NCBI GenBank assembly: GCA_029261215.1
Contig: JAJDBT010000028.1
Location: 1-64,000 of the forward strand
Origin: Nitrospirota bacterium
Lineage (GTDB): Bacteria; Nitrospirota; Nitrospiria; SBBL01; JAADHI01
DNA length: 64,000 bases
Reading direction: 5' to 3'
Part shown: positions 45,292 to 52,977 of the stretch, piece after piece
Layout of the letters: each line of letters starts with the position of its first letter
Numbering within the stretch: the first letter of the stretch is position 1
The notes under the pieces: model-generated
Told to the model about the DNA's origin: nothing
What the model saw: only the letters and a program-made list of their open reading frames with translations
The model's database searches: none
Translations under genes and position numbers: made by a program

Positions 45292-46449
45292 ATGATTGAA
45301 GAAGACATTCGTATCGACGATGAAATCAATTTACTGGATTATTGGCGTGTACTGGTCAAACGCAAGGTCTTGTTGTGTCTCATCGTTTTTGTGGCGATGA
45401 TCGCCTCTGTTGTCATTAGTTTGGTCCTCCCTGAAATTTACGCATCCACAACGAGTCTTCTCCCGCCTCAGGACAGTGCTTCCGGTGCGGGTTTACTTGC
45501 ATCTCAACTGCCGGGAGGCCTGGGCGGACTGGCAGGGGGGATGCTGGGCGGAAAATCTCAAACAGGCATTTGGATGGGGATTTTGGGCAGCCGAACGGTT
45601 CTTGATGAAATGGTTCAACAGTTCAACCTGAAAGAGGTGTATCAGGTGAAGAGTGACCCTGTGGCCAGGGAGCGGCTTCGTGCCTCTGTGAACATCACAA
45701 AGTCAAAAGAGGATATTTTGTCCATTACTGTGGAGGATCAAAGCCCTGAATTGGCGGCTGAAATGGCCAATGCCCTGGTGGAGGCTCTGGATCGGGTCAA
45801 CCAATCCATCTTGAGTACTTCCGGCGGCAGAATCCGCGCCTTTGTCGAAAAAAGGCTGAAAGAAGCAAAGGTGGCGCTCACGCAGTCGGAAGATGCGCTC
45901 AAGGCCTTTCAGGAAGAGAAAGGGGCGGTCAAACTGGATGCGCAGTCGGCGGCAATTATCGAAGCGATTGGCACACTCAAAGGCGAGTTGATGGGTAAGG
46001 AGGTGGCGCTCAAAACCTTACTTTCTTACGCCACGGCTCAAAACCCGGAAGTCAAAATCCTGAAGGCTGAAGTGAAAGAATTGAAGGCGGCCCTTTCCAG
46101 CCTTGAAAAAGGAAACGCAGGGGTCAGTTCAAAAGGCATTTTTATCCCAACGGACCAACTGCCCAATCTGGGGCTTCAGTATGCCCGATTATTGCGGGAT
46201 GCCAAAATTCATGAAACGCTCTATGGCTTGCTCTCCGAGCAATACGAGATGGCGCGCATTCAGGAGGCGAAGGACAGTTCTACCGTGCAGGTTTTGGATG
46301 TGGCCACCGTGCCGGAAAAAAGGGTTAAACCCAAGAGGGCGCTCATTGTGATTCTTTCGACGTTTACGGCAGGGTTTTTTGGGATTTTTTTGATCTTTTT
46401 TCTCGAATACATCGAAACGGCAAAAGCGAAGTCTTTTACAGAAAAGTAG
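45292..46449 (+). CDS. Wzz/chain-length-determinant-type inner-membrane protein
   Basis: The 385-residue protein has two membrane helices (~27-50 and near the C-terminus, ~350-372) flanking a coiled-coil periplasmic domain. The order IDLLDYWRVLVKRK, Gly-rich loop GLGGLAGGMLGG, and a PEKRVKPKRALI segment before the second helix is typical of polysaccharide co-polymerases. No cytoplasmic tyrosine kinase domain follows. It begins one base after the exporter stop. Confidence 0.9.
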   Translation: MIEEDIRIDDEINLLDYWRVLVKRKVLLCLIVFVAMIASVVISLVLPEIYASTTSLLPPQDSASGAGLLASQLPGGLGGLAGGMLGGKSQTGIWMGILGSRTVLDEMVQQFNLKEVYQVKSDPVARERLRASVNITKSKEDILSITVEDQSPELAAEMANALVEALDRVNQSILSTSGGRIRAFVEKRLKEAKVALTQSEDALKAFQEEKGAVKLDAQSAAIIEAIGTLKGELMGKEVALKTLLSYATAQNPEVKILKAEVKELKAALSSLEKGNAGVSSKGIFIPTDQLPNLGLQYARLLRDAKIHETLYGLLSEQYEMARIQEAKDSSTVQVLDVATVPEKRVKPKRALIVILSTFTAGFFGIFLIFFLEYIETAKAKSFTEK

Positions 46450-46457
46450 ATGGATTT

Positions 46458-47288
46458 ATGGAAGAAGAATCGAAAAATAAAGGCTCAAGTCAATGGACAC
46501 AGGATCGTTTGTTAGAGATTGTTTCCCTGGCCGAAAAGGCGGGCGAGGCGATTATGGTGGTTTATCAAAAAAAAGATTTTGGAACAACCTACAAAGAAGA
46601 CCAGTCCCCGTTGACTGAAGCCGATATGGCCGCGCATTACGTGATTATGGATGGACTCAAGACGCTCACGCCTGAGTTGCCGGCCTTGTCGGAAGAATCA
46701 AAAAGTGTGTCCTACACCCTGCGCCGGGCATGGGAGGCCTATTGGCTGATTGATCCCCTGGACGGCACAAAAGAGTTTGTGAAACGCAGTGATCAATTCA
46801 CCGTCAATATTGCACTCGTTAAATCGGGAGTTCCGGTTTTGGGGGTTGTGCATGCGCCTGCTCTGAATTTGACCTATTATGGCGCAAAGAATCTCGGCGT
46901 CTTCAAGAAGGTGATTGGGAAAAAAGCGGTTCCTATTTCAGTGTCTGATGACCGCAGCCGGGTGCTGAAAATCGCGGGCAGCCTGTCGCACGGCAAAGAG
47001 GCACTTGAAGCCTTTCTAAAAAAAATAGGGCCGCATGAGTTGGTGCGCATGGGCAGTTCGCTGAAGCTTTGTCTCGTGGCCGAAGGTGCGGTGGATTTTT
47101 ATCCGAGGTTTGGCCGCACGATGGAATGGGACACGGCTGCAGCCCAGGCCATCGTTACGGAAGCGGGTGGCAGCGTGACCGATGCATCGGGAAAGTCGCT
47201 TCAATACAATAAACCCGATCTTGCAAACCCGCATTTTTTTGTGCGTGGAACCCGAAAGATGCCTTTGCTAAAAGACCTCTCTTCATAA
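46458..47288 (+). CDS. cysQ: 3'(2'),5'-bisphosphate nucleotidase CysQ
   Basis: This inositol-phosphatase-family enzyme hydrolyses 3'-phosphoadenosine 5'-phosphate. The 276-residue protein has the metal motifs DPLDGTKEF and WDTAAAQAI. It is 9 bp after the Wzz-like gene. CysQ is often found beside polysaccharide genes that use activated sulfate, so sulfation of the exported polymer is possible. Confidence 0.9.
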   Translation: MEEESKNKGSSQWTQDRLLEIVSLAEKAGEAIMVVYQKKDFGTTYKEDQSPLTEADMAAHYVIMDGLKTLTPELPALSEESKSVSYTLRRAWEAYWLIDPLDGTKEFVKRSDQFTVNIALVKSGVPVLGVVHAPALNLTYYGAKNLGVFKKVIGKKAVPISVSDDRSRVLKIAGSLSHGKEALEAFLKKIGPHELVRMGSSLKLCLVAEGAVDFYPRFGRTMEWDTAAAQAIVTEAGGSVTDASGKSLQYNKPDLANPHFFVRGTRKMPLLKDLSS

Positions 47289-47303
47289 ACATCATTTTTG
47301 AAT

Positions 47304-47777
47304 TTACCCCACAATGATTTCCGGCTCATTGACGATTTCAGTCTTTACAGAGTTTGCAATGAAACATTGTTTGTGCGCTTTTTCCACGAGGGCCAGGGCT
47401 TTATTTCGGTCTTCTTCTTTTGTGATTAAAATTTTGGGGCGAAGGACGACGCGTGTGACCCATCTAATCTTATGTTCGTCCACTTTTAGAATACCCTCCG
47501 CATCGTCCGTATAAGCCAAAACACGAATTTTTGCGAAGGCCGCCAAAGCGAGGTACGTGAGCATCTGGCAGGAGGCAATGGAGGCGGTAAAGAGTTCTTC
47601 CGGGTTGTGGCGTGTGGGGTCTCCTTTGTATTGCGGCGCCGCAGACATCGTCATCGCTGGTTTTTCCGGGCATTTCACCAGATGGTTTCGCCCATAGGTT
47701 CCGTAGTCCAGTGTGGTCCCCTCGTCTCCCTCGATCCACTCCAGGCGTGCGTGAAAATAATCGACTTCATATCCCAT
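47304..47777 (-). CDS. OsmC-family peroxiredoxin-like protein
   Basis: The 157-residue protein has both redox cysteines in family position (SIASCQMLTYLALAAFA and HKQCFIANSVK). OsmC/YhfA-type proteins reduce organic hydroperoxides. It is convergent with cysQ, 16 bp apart, and alone on its strand. Confidence 0.9.
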   Translation of the reverse strand: MGYEVDYFHARLEWIEGDEGTTLDYGTYGRNHLVKCPEKPAMTMSAAPQYKGDPTRHNPEELFTASIASCQMLTYLALAAFAKIRVLAYTDDAEGILKVDEHKIRWVTRVVLRPKILITKEEDRNKALALVEKAHKQCFIANSVKTEIVNEPEIIVG

Positions 47778-47882
47778 GTGATCCTCCGTGATTAAACAAT
47801 CCCTATGCGTAAAACTAAATTTGATGGGCGCAATCTATCACGCTTTTTGAAACAAATCCATCTCCGCCCAGTGCGGATCAAA

Positions 47883-47912
47883 TTGACAATTTTTCACCCT
47901 GCATGCTACCCT
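47883..47912 (+). promoter_or_regulatory. Candidate aspS promoter giving a near-leaderless transcript
   Basis: TTGACA (47883-47888), an 18-base spacer and an extended -10 (TGC TACCCT, 47904-47912) would start transcription at about 47919, two bases before the aspS ATG. No Shine-Dalgarno sequence lies before that ATG. Confidence 0.4.
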
Positions 47913-47920
47913 GCGTCCCT

Positions 47921-49684
47921 ATGTTTCGAACAGACTACTGCGGAAAAATTACTCAAAAAGATCTCGACAAAGAAATCACTTTATCGGGGTGGGTGCACCG
48001 TCGGCGTGATCATGGCGGACTGACGTTTATCGACTTGCGCGATCGGGAAGGTCTGGTTCAGGTCGTGTTTAATCCCCAGATTTCGGAGGCCGTTCACAGC
48101 GAGGCGCATGGGCTTCGCTCGGAGTTTGTGATTCAAGTGACGGGCAAAGTTGCACTTCGCCCTGAGGGGACTGAAAATAAGGATCTCCCGACCGGCGAAA
48201 TCGAGATTCATGTCAGTGATCTGGTGATTCTGAATCGCTCAAAAACCCCGCCCTTTTTGATTGAAGATGATGAAGAAATTTCCGAGGTCTTGCGTTTAAA
48301 ATACCGTTATCTTGATTTGCGCCGCCCTGCGGTTCAGAAACATTTTATCCTGCGTCACAAGATGTCACAGGCAGTTCGTCAATTTTTAAACGCTCAGGGA
48401 TTTTTGGAAATTGAAACCCCTTTTCTCACAAAAAGCACCCCGGAAGGCGCGCGTGACTTTCTGGTCCCCAGCCGTCTGAACGAAGGGACTTTTTATGCCC
48501 TGCCTCAGTCGCCACAGCTCTTCAAGCAAATTTTAATGGTGTCCGGTTTCGACCGCTACTATCAGATTGTGCGGTGTTTTCGGGATGAAGACCTCAGGGC
48601 CGACCGCCAGCCGGAATTTACACAAATCGATCTGGAGATGTCTTTTATCGATCAGGAAGAGATTCTGAAGTTGATGGAAACCTTGATTGCCACTGTTTTT
48701 TCCGAAGTACGGGGGATTTTACTGCCTTCGCCCTTCCCACGCTTGACCCATAAAGAAGCGTTGGCGCGTTACGGCTCGGACAAACCCGATACCCGTTTTG
48801 GCCTGGAGTTGAAAGACCTGTGTGATATTGCCCGCCGCTCAGGCTTTAAAGTGTTTCGCACTGTGGTTGAAAATGGAGGATTGGTCAAAGGTTTGAATGC
48901 AAAGGGCATGGCCAGCCTGAGTCGAAAAGAGATTGAAAACCTGACGAACGAAGCCATCGCGCGCGGGGCAAAAGGTCTGGCCTGGATGAAGGTCAGCGAG
49001 ACGGGGCTTGAAGCCCCCATCACGAAATTTTTTGAACCGCCACTTCTGGCGGAGCTAAGAAAAACCCTTGAAGGCGAACCAGGGGACTTGCTGCTCTTTG
49101 TAGCCGATAAAGCACAGGTTGTGCACGATGTGCTCGGCAGCTTACGGCTCAGTTTGGGAAAACGCTTGAATTTGATTGATGAAAACGTCTTCAACCCGCT
49201 TTGGGTGACGGACTTCCCCTTGCTGGAATACGATGAAGGCGAGAAGCGTTATGTCGCGATTCATCACCCCTTTGCGGCGCCGATGGATGAAGACCTTCCT
49301 TTTCTGGAAAGCGATCCGCTGAAGGTTCGTGCTAAAGCCTACGATATGGTTTTAAATGGGGTCGAGCTGGGTGGTGGCAGTATTCGTATTCATCAGGATG
49401 AAATTCAGTCGAAGGTCTTTGCATTGCTGGGTATCTCAAAAGAAGCTGCTGAATCCAAATTTGGCTTTTTACTTGAAGCCCTTCAATATGGCGCGCCGCC
49501 GCATGGCGGGCTCGCCTTTGGTTTTGATCGCATGATCGCTCTTTTGGCCGGAGTGGATTCCATTCGGGAGGTCATCGCTTTTCCAAAAACCCAAAAGGGC
49601 ATTTGTTTGATGACGGAAGCGCCCGGCGATGTCGATGCCCGACAGCTCAAAGAACTCCATATCAAAAAAGCACAAAAACTATAG
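47921..49684 (+). CDS. aspS: Aspartyl-tRNA synthetase
   Basis: The start chosen is ATG 47921 (MFRTDYCGK), matching the usual family opening; a frame six codons longer exists. The 587-residue bacterial-type enzyme has an OB-fold ([12 protein letters not shown]), class II motif 2 ([17 protein letters not shown]), a GAD insertion domain and motif 3 (GFDRMIAL). The DLR/Q signature with the GAD domain may mean non-discriminating charging; that is not decided here. Confidence 0.95.
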   Translation: MFRTDYCGKITQKDLDKEITLSGWVHRRRDHGGLTFIDLRDREGLVQVVFNPQISEAVHSEAHGLRSEFVIQVTGKVALRPEGTENKDLPTGEIEIHVSDLVILNRSKTPPFLIEDDEEISEVLRLKYRYLDLRRPAVQKHFILRHKMSQAVRQFLNAQGFLEIETPFLTKSTPEGARDFLVPSRLNEGTFYALPQSPQLFKQILMVSGFDRYYQIVRCFRDEDLRADRQPEFTQIDLEMSFIDQEEILKLMETLIATVFSEVRGILLPSPFPRLTHKEALARYGSDKPDTRFGLELKDLCDIARRSGFKVFRTVVENGGLVKGLNAKGMASLSRKEIENLTNEAIARGAKGLAWMKVSETGLEAPITKFFEPPLLAELRKTLEGEPGDLLLFVADKAQVVHDVLGSLRLSLGKRLNLIDENVFNPLWVTDFPLLEYDEGEKRYVAIHHPFAAPMDEDLPFLESDPLKVRAKAYDMVLNGVELGGGSIRIHQDEIQSKVFALLGISKEAAESKFGFLLEALQYGAPPHGGLAFGFDRMIALLAGVDSIREVIAFPKTQKGICLMTEAPGDVDARQLKELHIKKAQKL

Positions 49685-49717
49685 GAGCAACCACTTTCGT
49701 TTGTTCCGTCCTCCGAC

Positions 49718-50248
49718 ATGAAAACGCTCTATCAGAAAAAGGCGGCTCCCATGGCATCGTGTTACCAAAGGTTTAATTCCCCAGTGGGTTTTATTTATAT
49801 TGCAACAGATGGAGAATACCTAAGGATACTGGCGATTCGTAAAAATTGGAATGCGCTCAAAAATAGCCTGGACCCTATCGTAGAGAAAGAACATCCTGTT
49901 TTGTCAGAAACAAGACAGCAACTAGAGGAATATTTTTCTCACGAAAGAACACACTTTGACCTGCCCCTGTATTTTACAGGGACCACATTTCAAACTGCGG
50001 CTTGGAATGCCTTACTCAAAATACCGTATGGGGAGACACGAAGTTACGCAGATCAAGCACAAGCAATTGAAAACTCGAAAGCGGTTAGAGCGGTGGGTCG
50101 AGCCAATGGTTTAAATCCTATTTCCATCGTTGTCCCATGCCATAGAGTGATTGGGAAATCAGGTCAATTAACAGGCTATACCAGTGGATTAGATGATAAA
50201 AAATATCTCATTGATTTGGAAAAAACCATAACAAGTTCAGACAGATGA
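49718..50248 (+). CDS. ogt: Methylated-DNA--[protein]-cysteine S-methyltransferase
   Basis: The enzyme removes O6-methyl groups from guanine by suicide transfer. The 176-residue protein has the C-terminal helix-turn-helix and active site VVPCHRVIGKSG, plus GYTSGLDDKKYLIDLE. The N-terminal domain is complete. Start may be ATG 49718 or 49751. Its reading looks richer in A+T than the neighbours, a hint of transfer that I did not compute. Confidence 0.92.
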   Translation: MKTLYQKKAAPMASCYQRFNSPVGFIYIATDGEYLRILAIRKNWNALKNSLDPIVEKEHPVLSETRQQLEEYFSHERTHFDLPLYFTGTTFQTAAWNALLKIPYGETRSYADQAQAIENSKAVRAVGRANGLNPISIVVPCHRVIGKSGQLTGYTSGLDDKKYLIDLEKTITSSDR

Positions 50249-50381
50249 TGAGAAGTTTATCTCCCATTATTCTCTCCTCAAGCCGTTAAAAAATAATACA
50301 CTTTTCTTGTTCCGCGTTGTTTTTATGATCTGCAATGGGCTAGGATAACCTTGTTTGGTTGGTGATGTGACCGCATTTTTT

Positions 50382-50765
50382 ATGTTAAAAACCCCTACTC
50401 CAGGGGGGCTTTTGGAGGAGGACACAGTCGATACGGTTTCCATCAAAAAAAAGCTGCTTCAGTTGAAAGCCGAGCTGATCGACCTGGATGAAGCGAGTCA
50501 TGCGGGAACCCAGCCGGTGGCGCTGGATCAGTCGTCTGTGGGTCGATTATCGCGGATGGACGCCATGCAAGTACAGGCCATGTCGCTTGAAACAAAACGC
50601 AGACGCGAGATTCAAATTCAGCGGATTGAGGGCGCTTTAAAAAGGATTGAAAACGACGCGTATGGATATTGTGTGACGTGTGACGAGGTGATTGATCCGA
50701 AACGACTGGATTTTGATCTCACAGCCTTTCTCTGTATTCATTGTGCCAGCGCGGCAGAACAATAA
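50382..50765 (+). CDS. DksA/TraR-family zinc-finger protein
   Basis: A C4 zinc finger (CVTCDEV and CIHCAS) follows a coiled-coil segment (SIKKKLLQLKAELIDLDEAS). This layout matches short DksA/TraR-type proteins that bind RNA polymerase through the secondary channel. The acidic coiled-coil tip (QSSVGRLSRMDAMQVQAM) shows the family pattern. The start is uncertain; ATG 50382 is listed, while a TTG at 50355 has no better ribosome binding site. Confidence 0.85.
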   Translation: MLKTPTPGGLLEEDTVDTVSIKKKLLQLKAELIDLDEASHAGTQPVALDQSSVGRLSRMDAMQVQAMSLETKRRREIQIQRIEGALKRIENDAYGYCVTCDEVIDPKRLDFDLTAFLCIHCASAAEQ

Positions 50766-50798
50766 TATTTCTGGAACTTTTATGAAAAGGATGATGTG

Positions 50799-51308
50799 AT
50801 GAACATACTGGTTGCGCTTGATTTTTCAGAAGCCTCTCAAAAGATAGTGCATGAGACGAAAAAACTGGGTTTGGCGTTGTCGGCAAAAGTGTGGCTGCTC
50901 CACGTTTCTGCCCCCAAGCCGGGTTTTGAGGCGTATACAGGTGGTTTTGTGGATTATGGGGCCGGTTTTGTGGACTACTACGGTCCGGATCCAAAAACAC
51001 TCCGAAAGCAAATTGCCCAAAATATTCACAAAGAACACAAGGGTTTGCAAAAGGAAGCGGATCAACTTCGTGGGGATGGCATCAATACGACAGCCCTGCT
51101 TATTCAGGGAGAAGCCGTTGAGGTTATTCTTCGGGAAGCAGACAAGCTGGCCGTAGATATCATTATTGTGGGGTCTCATGGTTATGGCGCGGTGTATACG
51201 CTGTTGGCCGGAAGCGTCAGCAAGGGTGTGCTCAAAAATGCATCCTGCCCCGTACTGGTGATCCCGACGCATGAGCCCAAAGCGGCAACCCTTTCAGATC
51301 AAAAATGA
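50799..51308 (+). CDS. Universal stress protein (UspA family)
   Basis: The 169-residue protein has the ATP-binding pattern: LVALDFSEASQ near the start and GSHGYGAVYTLLAGSVSKG (G-x2-G-x9-G-S). An insertion rich in G and Y lies after residue 45. The ATG at 50799 follows AAAAGG. It may share regulation with the DksA-like gene 33 bp upstream. Confidence 0.92.
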   Translation: MNILVALDFSEASQKIVHETKKLGLALSAKVWLLHVSAPKPGFEAYTGGFVDYGAGFVDYYGPDPKTLRKQIAQNIHKEHKGLQKEADQLRGDGINTTALLIQGEAVEVILREADKLAVDIIIVGSHGYGAVYTLLAGSVSKGVLKNASCPVLVIPTHEPKAATLSDQK

Positions 51309-51427
51309 CCTTTGCCCGGATTTTATTTTTTATGAATGGTCTGTGTCATACAATATTCCCTTGGGCCGATGATCAGGAAGTCACTACAGAGTGATTAAAC
51401 AAGTTCCTCTTATTTTTAAGGATAAAG

Positions 51428-51697
51428 ATGAAAAAAGTATTTCAATTAACCCACCCGAAAATCAAACCCGCCAGACTCGTCGAAGCGGTGAGGTGCGATG
51501 TCAAAAAGTACCTGAAAAGAGAACGCAGAAAACCTTTGCCAGAAGGAGCCGATTGTTGGGAATTTGACTGTAAGTTTGGCCAAACGGCTGAAGACGCGAA
51601 AAAAATAGACTGCTCTGAAATTGGAAAATGCCTTGATAATGCAGAAGCACAGCACCTGGAGTCTATTTATCTGGAAATCCTGGCCAGAGCCGCTTAG
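51428..51697 (+). CDS. Small conserved protein (DUF6172-like)
   Basis: The 89-residue basic protein (KVRKYLKRERRK-type segment: DVKKYLKRERRKPLPEG, then WEFDCKFG) matches what I recall as the DUF6172 family, whose function is unknown. AAGGA lies before the ATG. It stands alone. Confidence 0.75.
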   Translation: MKKVFQLTHPKIKPARLVEAVRCDVKKYLKRERRKPLPEGADCWEFDCKFGQTAEDAKKIDCSEIGKCLDNAEAQHLESIYLEILARAA

Positions 51698-51726
51698 ACC
51701 CATCCCGTGCTCATTTTTATGTAAAA

Positions 51727-51891
51727 TCAATCTTCTTTCTTTTGTGTCTCCGCTTCGCGTAAAACCGGGTCACCTGACTCTTCCGGGGGTGGTTTTTCCT
51801 GAGGCGTATTCGCGGTGATCATGCGGATGGCCATCACGGCGGCAAAGACGAAAATGCCGAAGATCAGGATGTTGTCTAAAAGATGAAACAT
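51727..51891 (-). CDS. Small single-pass membrane protein
   Basis: This 54-residue frame starts at ATG 51891, 5-6 bases after AAGGA. It has one N-terminal membrane helix (LLDNILIFGIFVFAAVMAIRM) and an acidic, proline-rich cytoplasmic tail (NTPQEKPPPEESG, ending KKED). It follows the 51913-52536 gene on the same strand by 21 bp and is likely cotranscribed. No family is recognised. Confidence 0.6.
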   Translation of the reverse strand: MFHLLDNILIFGIFVFAAVMAIRMITANTPQEKPPPEESGDPVLREAETQKKED

Positions 51892-51912
51892 GGTGTCCTT
51901 TTCTGAAAACAG

Positions 51913-52536
51913 TTATTCAGTAGAAAGGGGGGTGCGTTTGATCAAATCATCCCCAAGCAGCATGGGCTGAAAACGAATGGCTCCGGAAAAGGTTGCGGGC
52001 TGTCCTGCGAGGAATTTTCCGGCAATTTCAGGTTGATTGAGTATCCCCGACAATCGGGTATTGATCGAAAAATCAAGAATCTCCATCGTCGGAAAGGTCA
52101 GCCATGCGTGCAGCTTCAAGGAGGTTTTTCGATGGCCTTTTTCCAGACTTTCTATAACATCCTCATCTGTAAAATCAAAATAATGCTGAGGGGAAACAAA
52201 TACCGACCCGATGGTATAAAAGGCTTGCGATTCAAAGACCTCTTCTGCAAGGCCTTGTAAGCTTTGATGAAGGCTGAGAGCCTGCTTCCCAATTTCTTCC
52301 AGTGCCAGATTTTTAAAAAGAGGTTTTACCGCATCCGTAAGTTGTGCCATTGCAGGAGGATGCATCAGGCAGCCCTCAAGATACTCAATCTCCGGCACCT
52401 CTAATCCACAATCTTTCGTCCGAATCAGGGCCTTGTCAAATGCCTTTTTGTAATCGTCCATCCACGTCTCCACAGAGTCAGCGGTTTTTTTACAGGGCCA
52501 GATACACATTCTGCCACAACGCCATATTTTTTTCAT
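51913..52536 (-). CDS. Hypothetical cysteine-containing protein
   Basis: The protein is 207 residues from ATG 52536; an upstream ATG at 52569 gives 218, and neither has a clear ribosome binding site. It opens with a cysteine-rich segment (CGRMCIWPCKK) that might bind metal or an Fe-S cluster. It continues with a helical middle and a beta-rich end (HAWLTFPTMEIL). No family is recognised. Confidence 0.55.
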   Translation of the reverse strand: MKKIWRCGRMCIWPCKKTADSVETWMDDYKKAFDKALIRTKDCGLEVPEIEYLEGCLMHPPAMAQLTDAVKPLFKNLALEEIGKQALSLHQSLQGLAEEVFESQAFYTIGSVFVSPQHYFDFTDEDVIESLEKGHRKTSLKLHAWLTFPTMEILDFSINTRLSGILNQPEIAGKFLAGQPATFSGAIRFQPMLLGDDLIKRTPLSTE

Positions 52537-52745
52537 AAGGCTTTGGATAAAGTAGATCTTTTGTGGCATTTTTTGACCGTCTTATTTTTCACTACCCTTT
52601 TGAAGGGCTCGTGGATTAGAATAAAAAAGGGCGTGGGTGTGTTTGTTCCAGTAAAGCAGTACTGCTTCATGCGAAAAAATCTACGTCTTTTTGGGGTGAT
52701 TCGGGGTTTTCAGGTAGGTTTCTTACAAAGAGAGGAAATCGTCCA

Positions 52746-52922
52746 ATGAAGAGTGTGGTAACTGGAGTGATATTTATTGTTTTTGGTCTTCTCATTCTTT
52801 TTCACGGATATTATTCGGGAGATGCCGAAGCAGATCTGGGTGAAAAGAAAAAAGGCCCGGATGCAGTTGATCTGATGATGGGTTTTTTTATGCTGGGACT
52901 GGGCGGGTATTTTATTTTTTAA
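52746..52922 (+). CDS. Small two-helix membrane protein
   Basis: This 58-residue frame starts at ATG 52746, preceded by GAGGAA. It has an N-terminal helix (SVVTGVIFIVFGLLILFHGY), a charged loop with GEKKKGPDA, and a second helix (LMMGFFMLGLGGYFIF) at the very C-terminus. No family is recognised. It is the kind of small gene that automatic annotation usually misses. Confidence 0.55.
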   Translation: MKSVVTGVIFIVFGLLILFHGYYSGDAEADLGEKKKGPDAVDLMMGFFMLGLGGYFIF

Positions 52923-52977
52923 GCCCGGAGATTCCCATTTCGCCCCTTTCCCCGGAGGTGTCCGTTTTAAACAGCCC

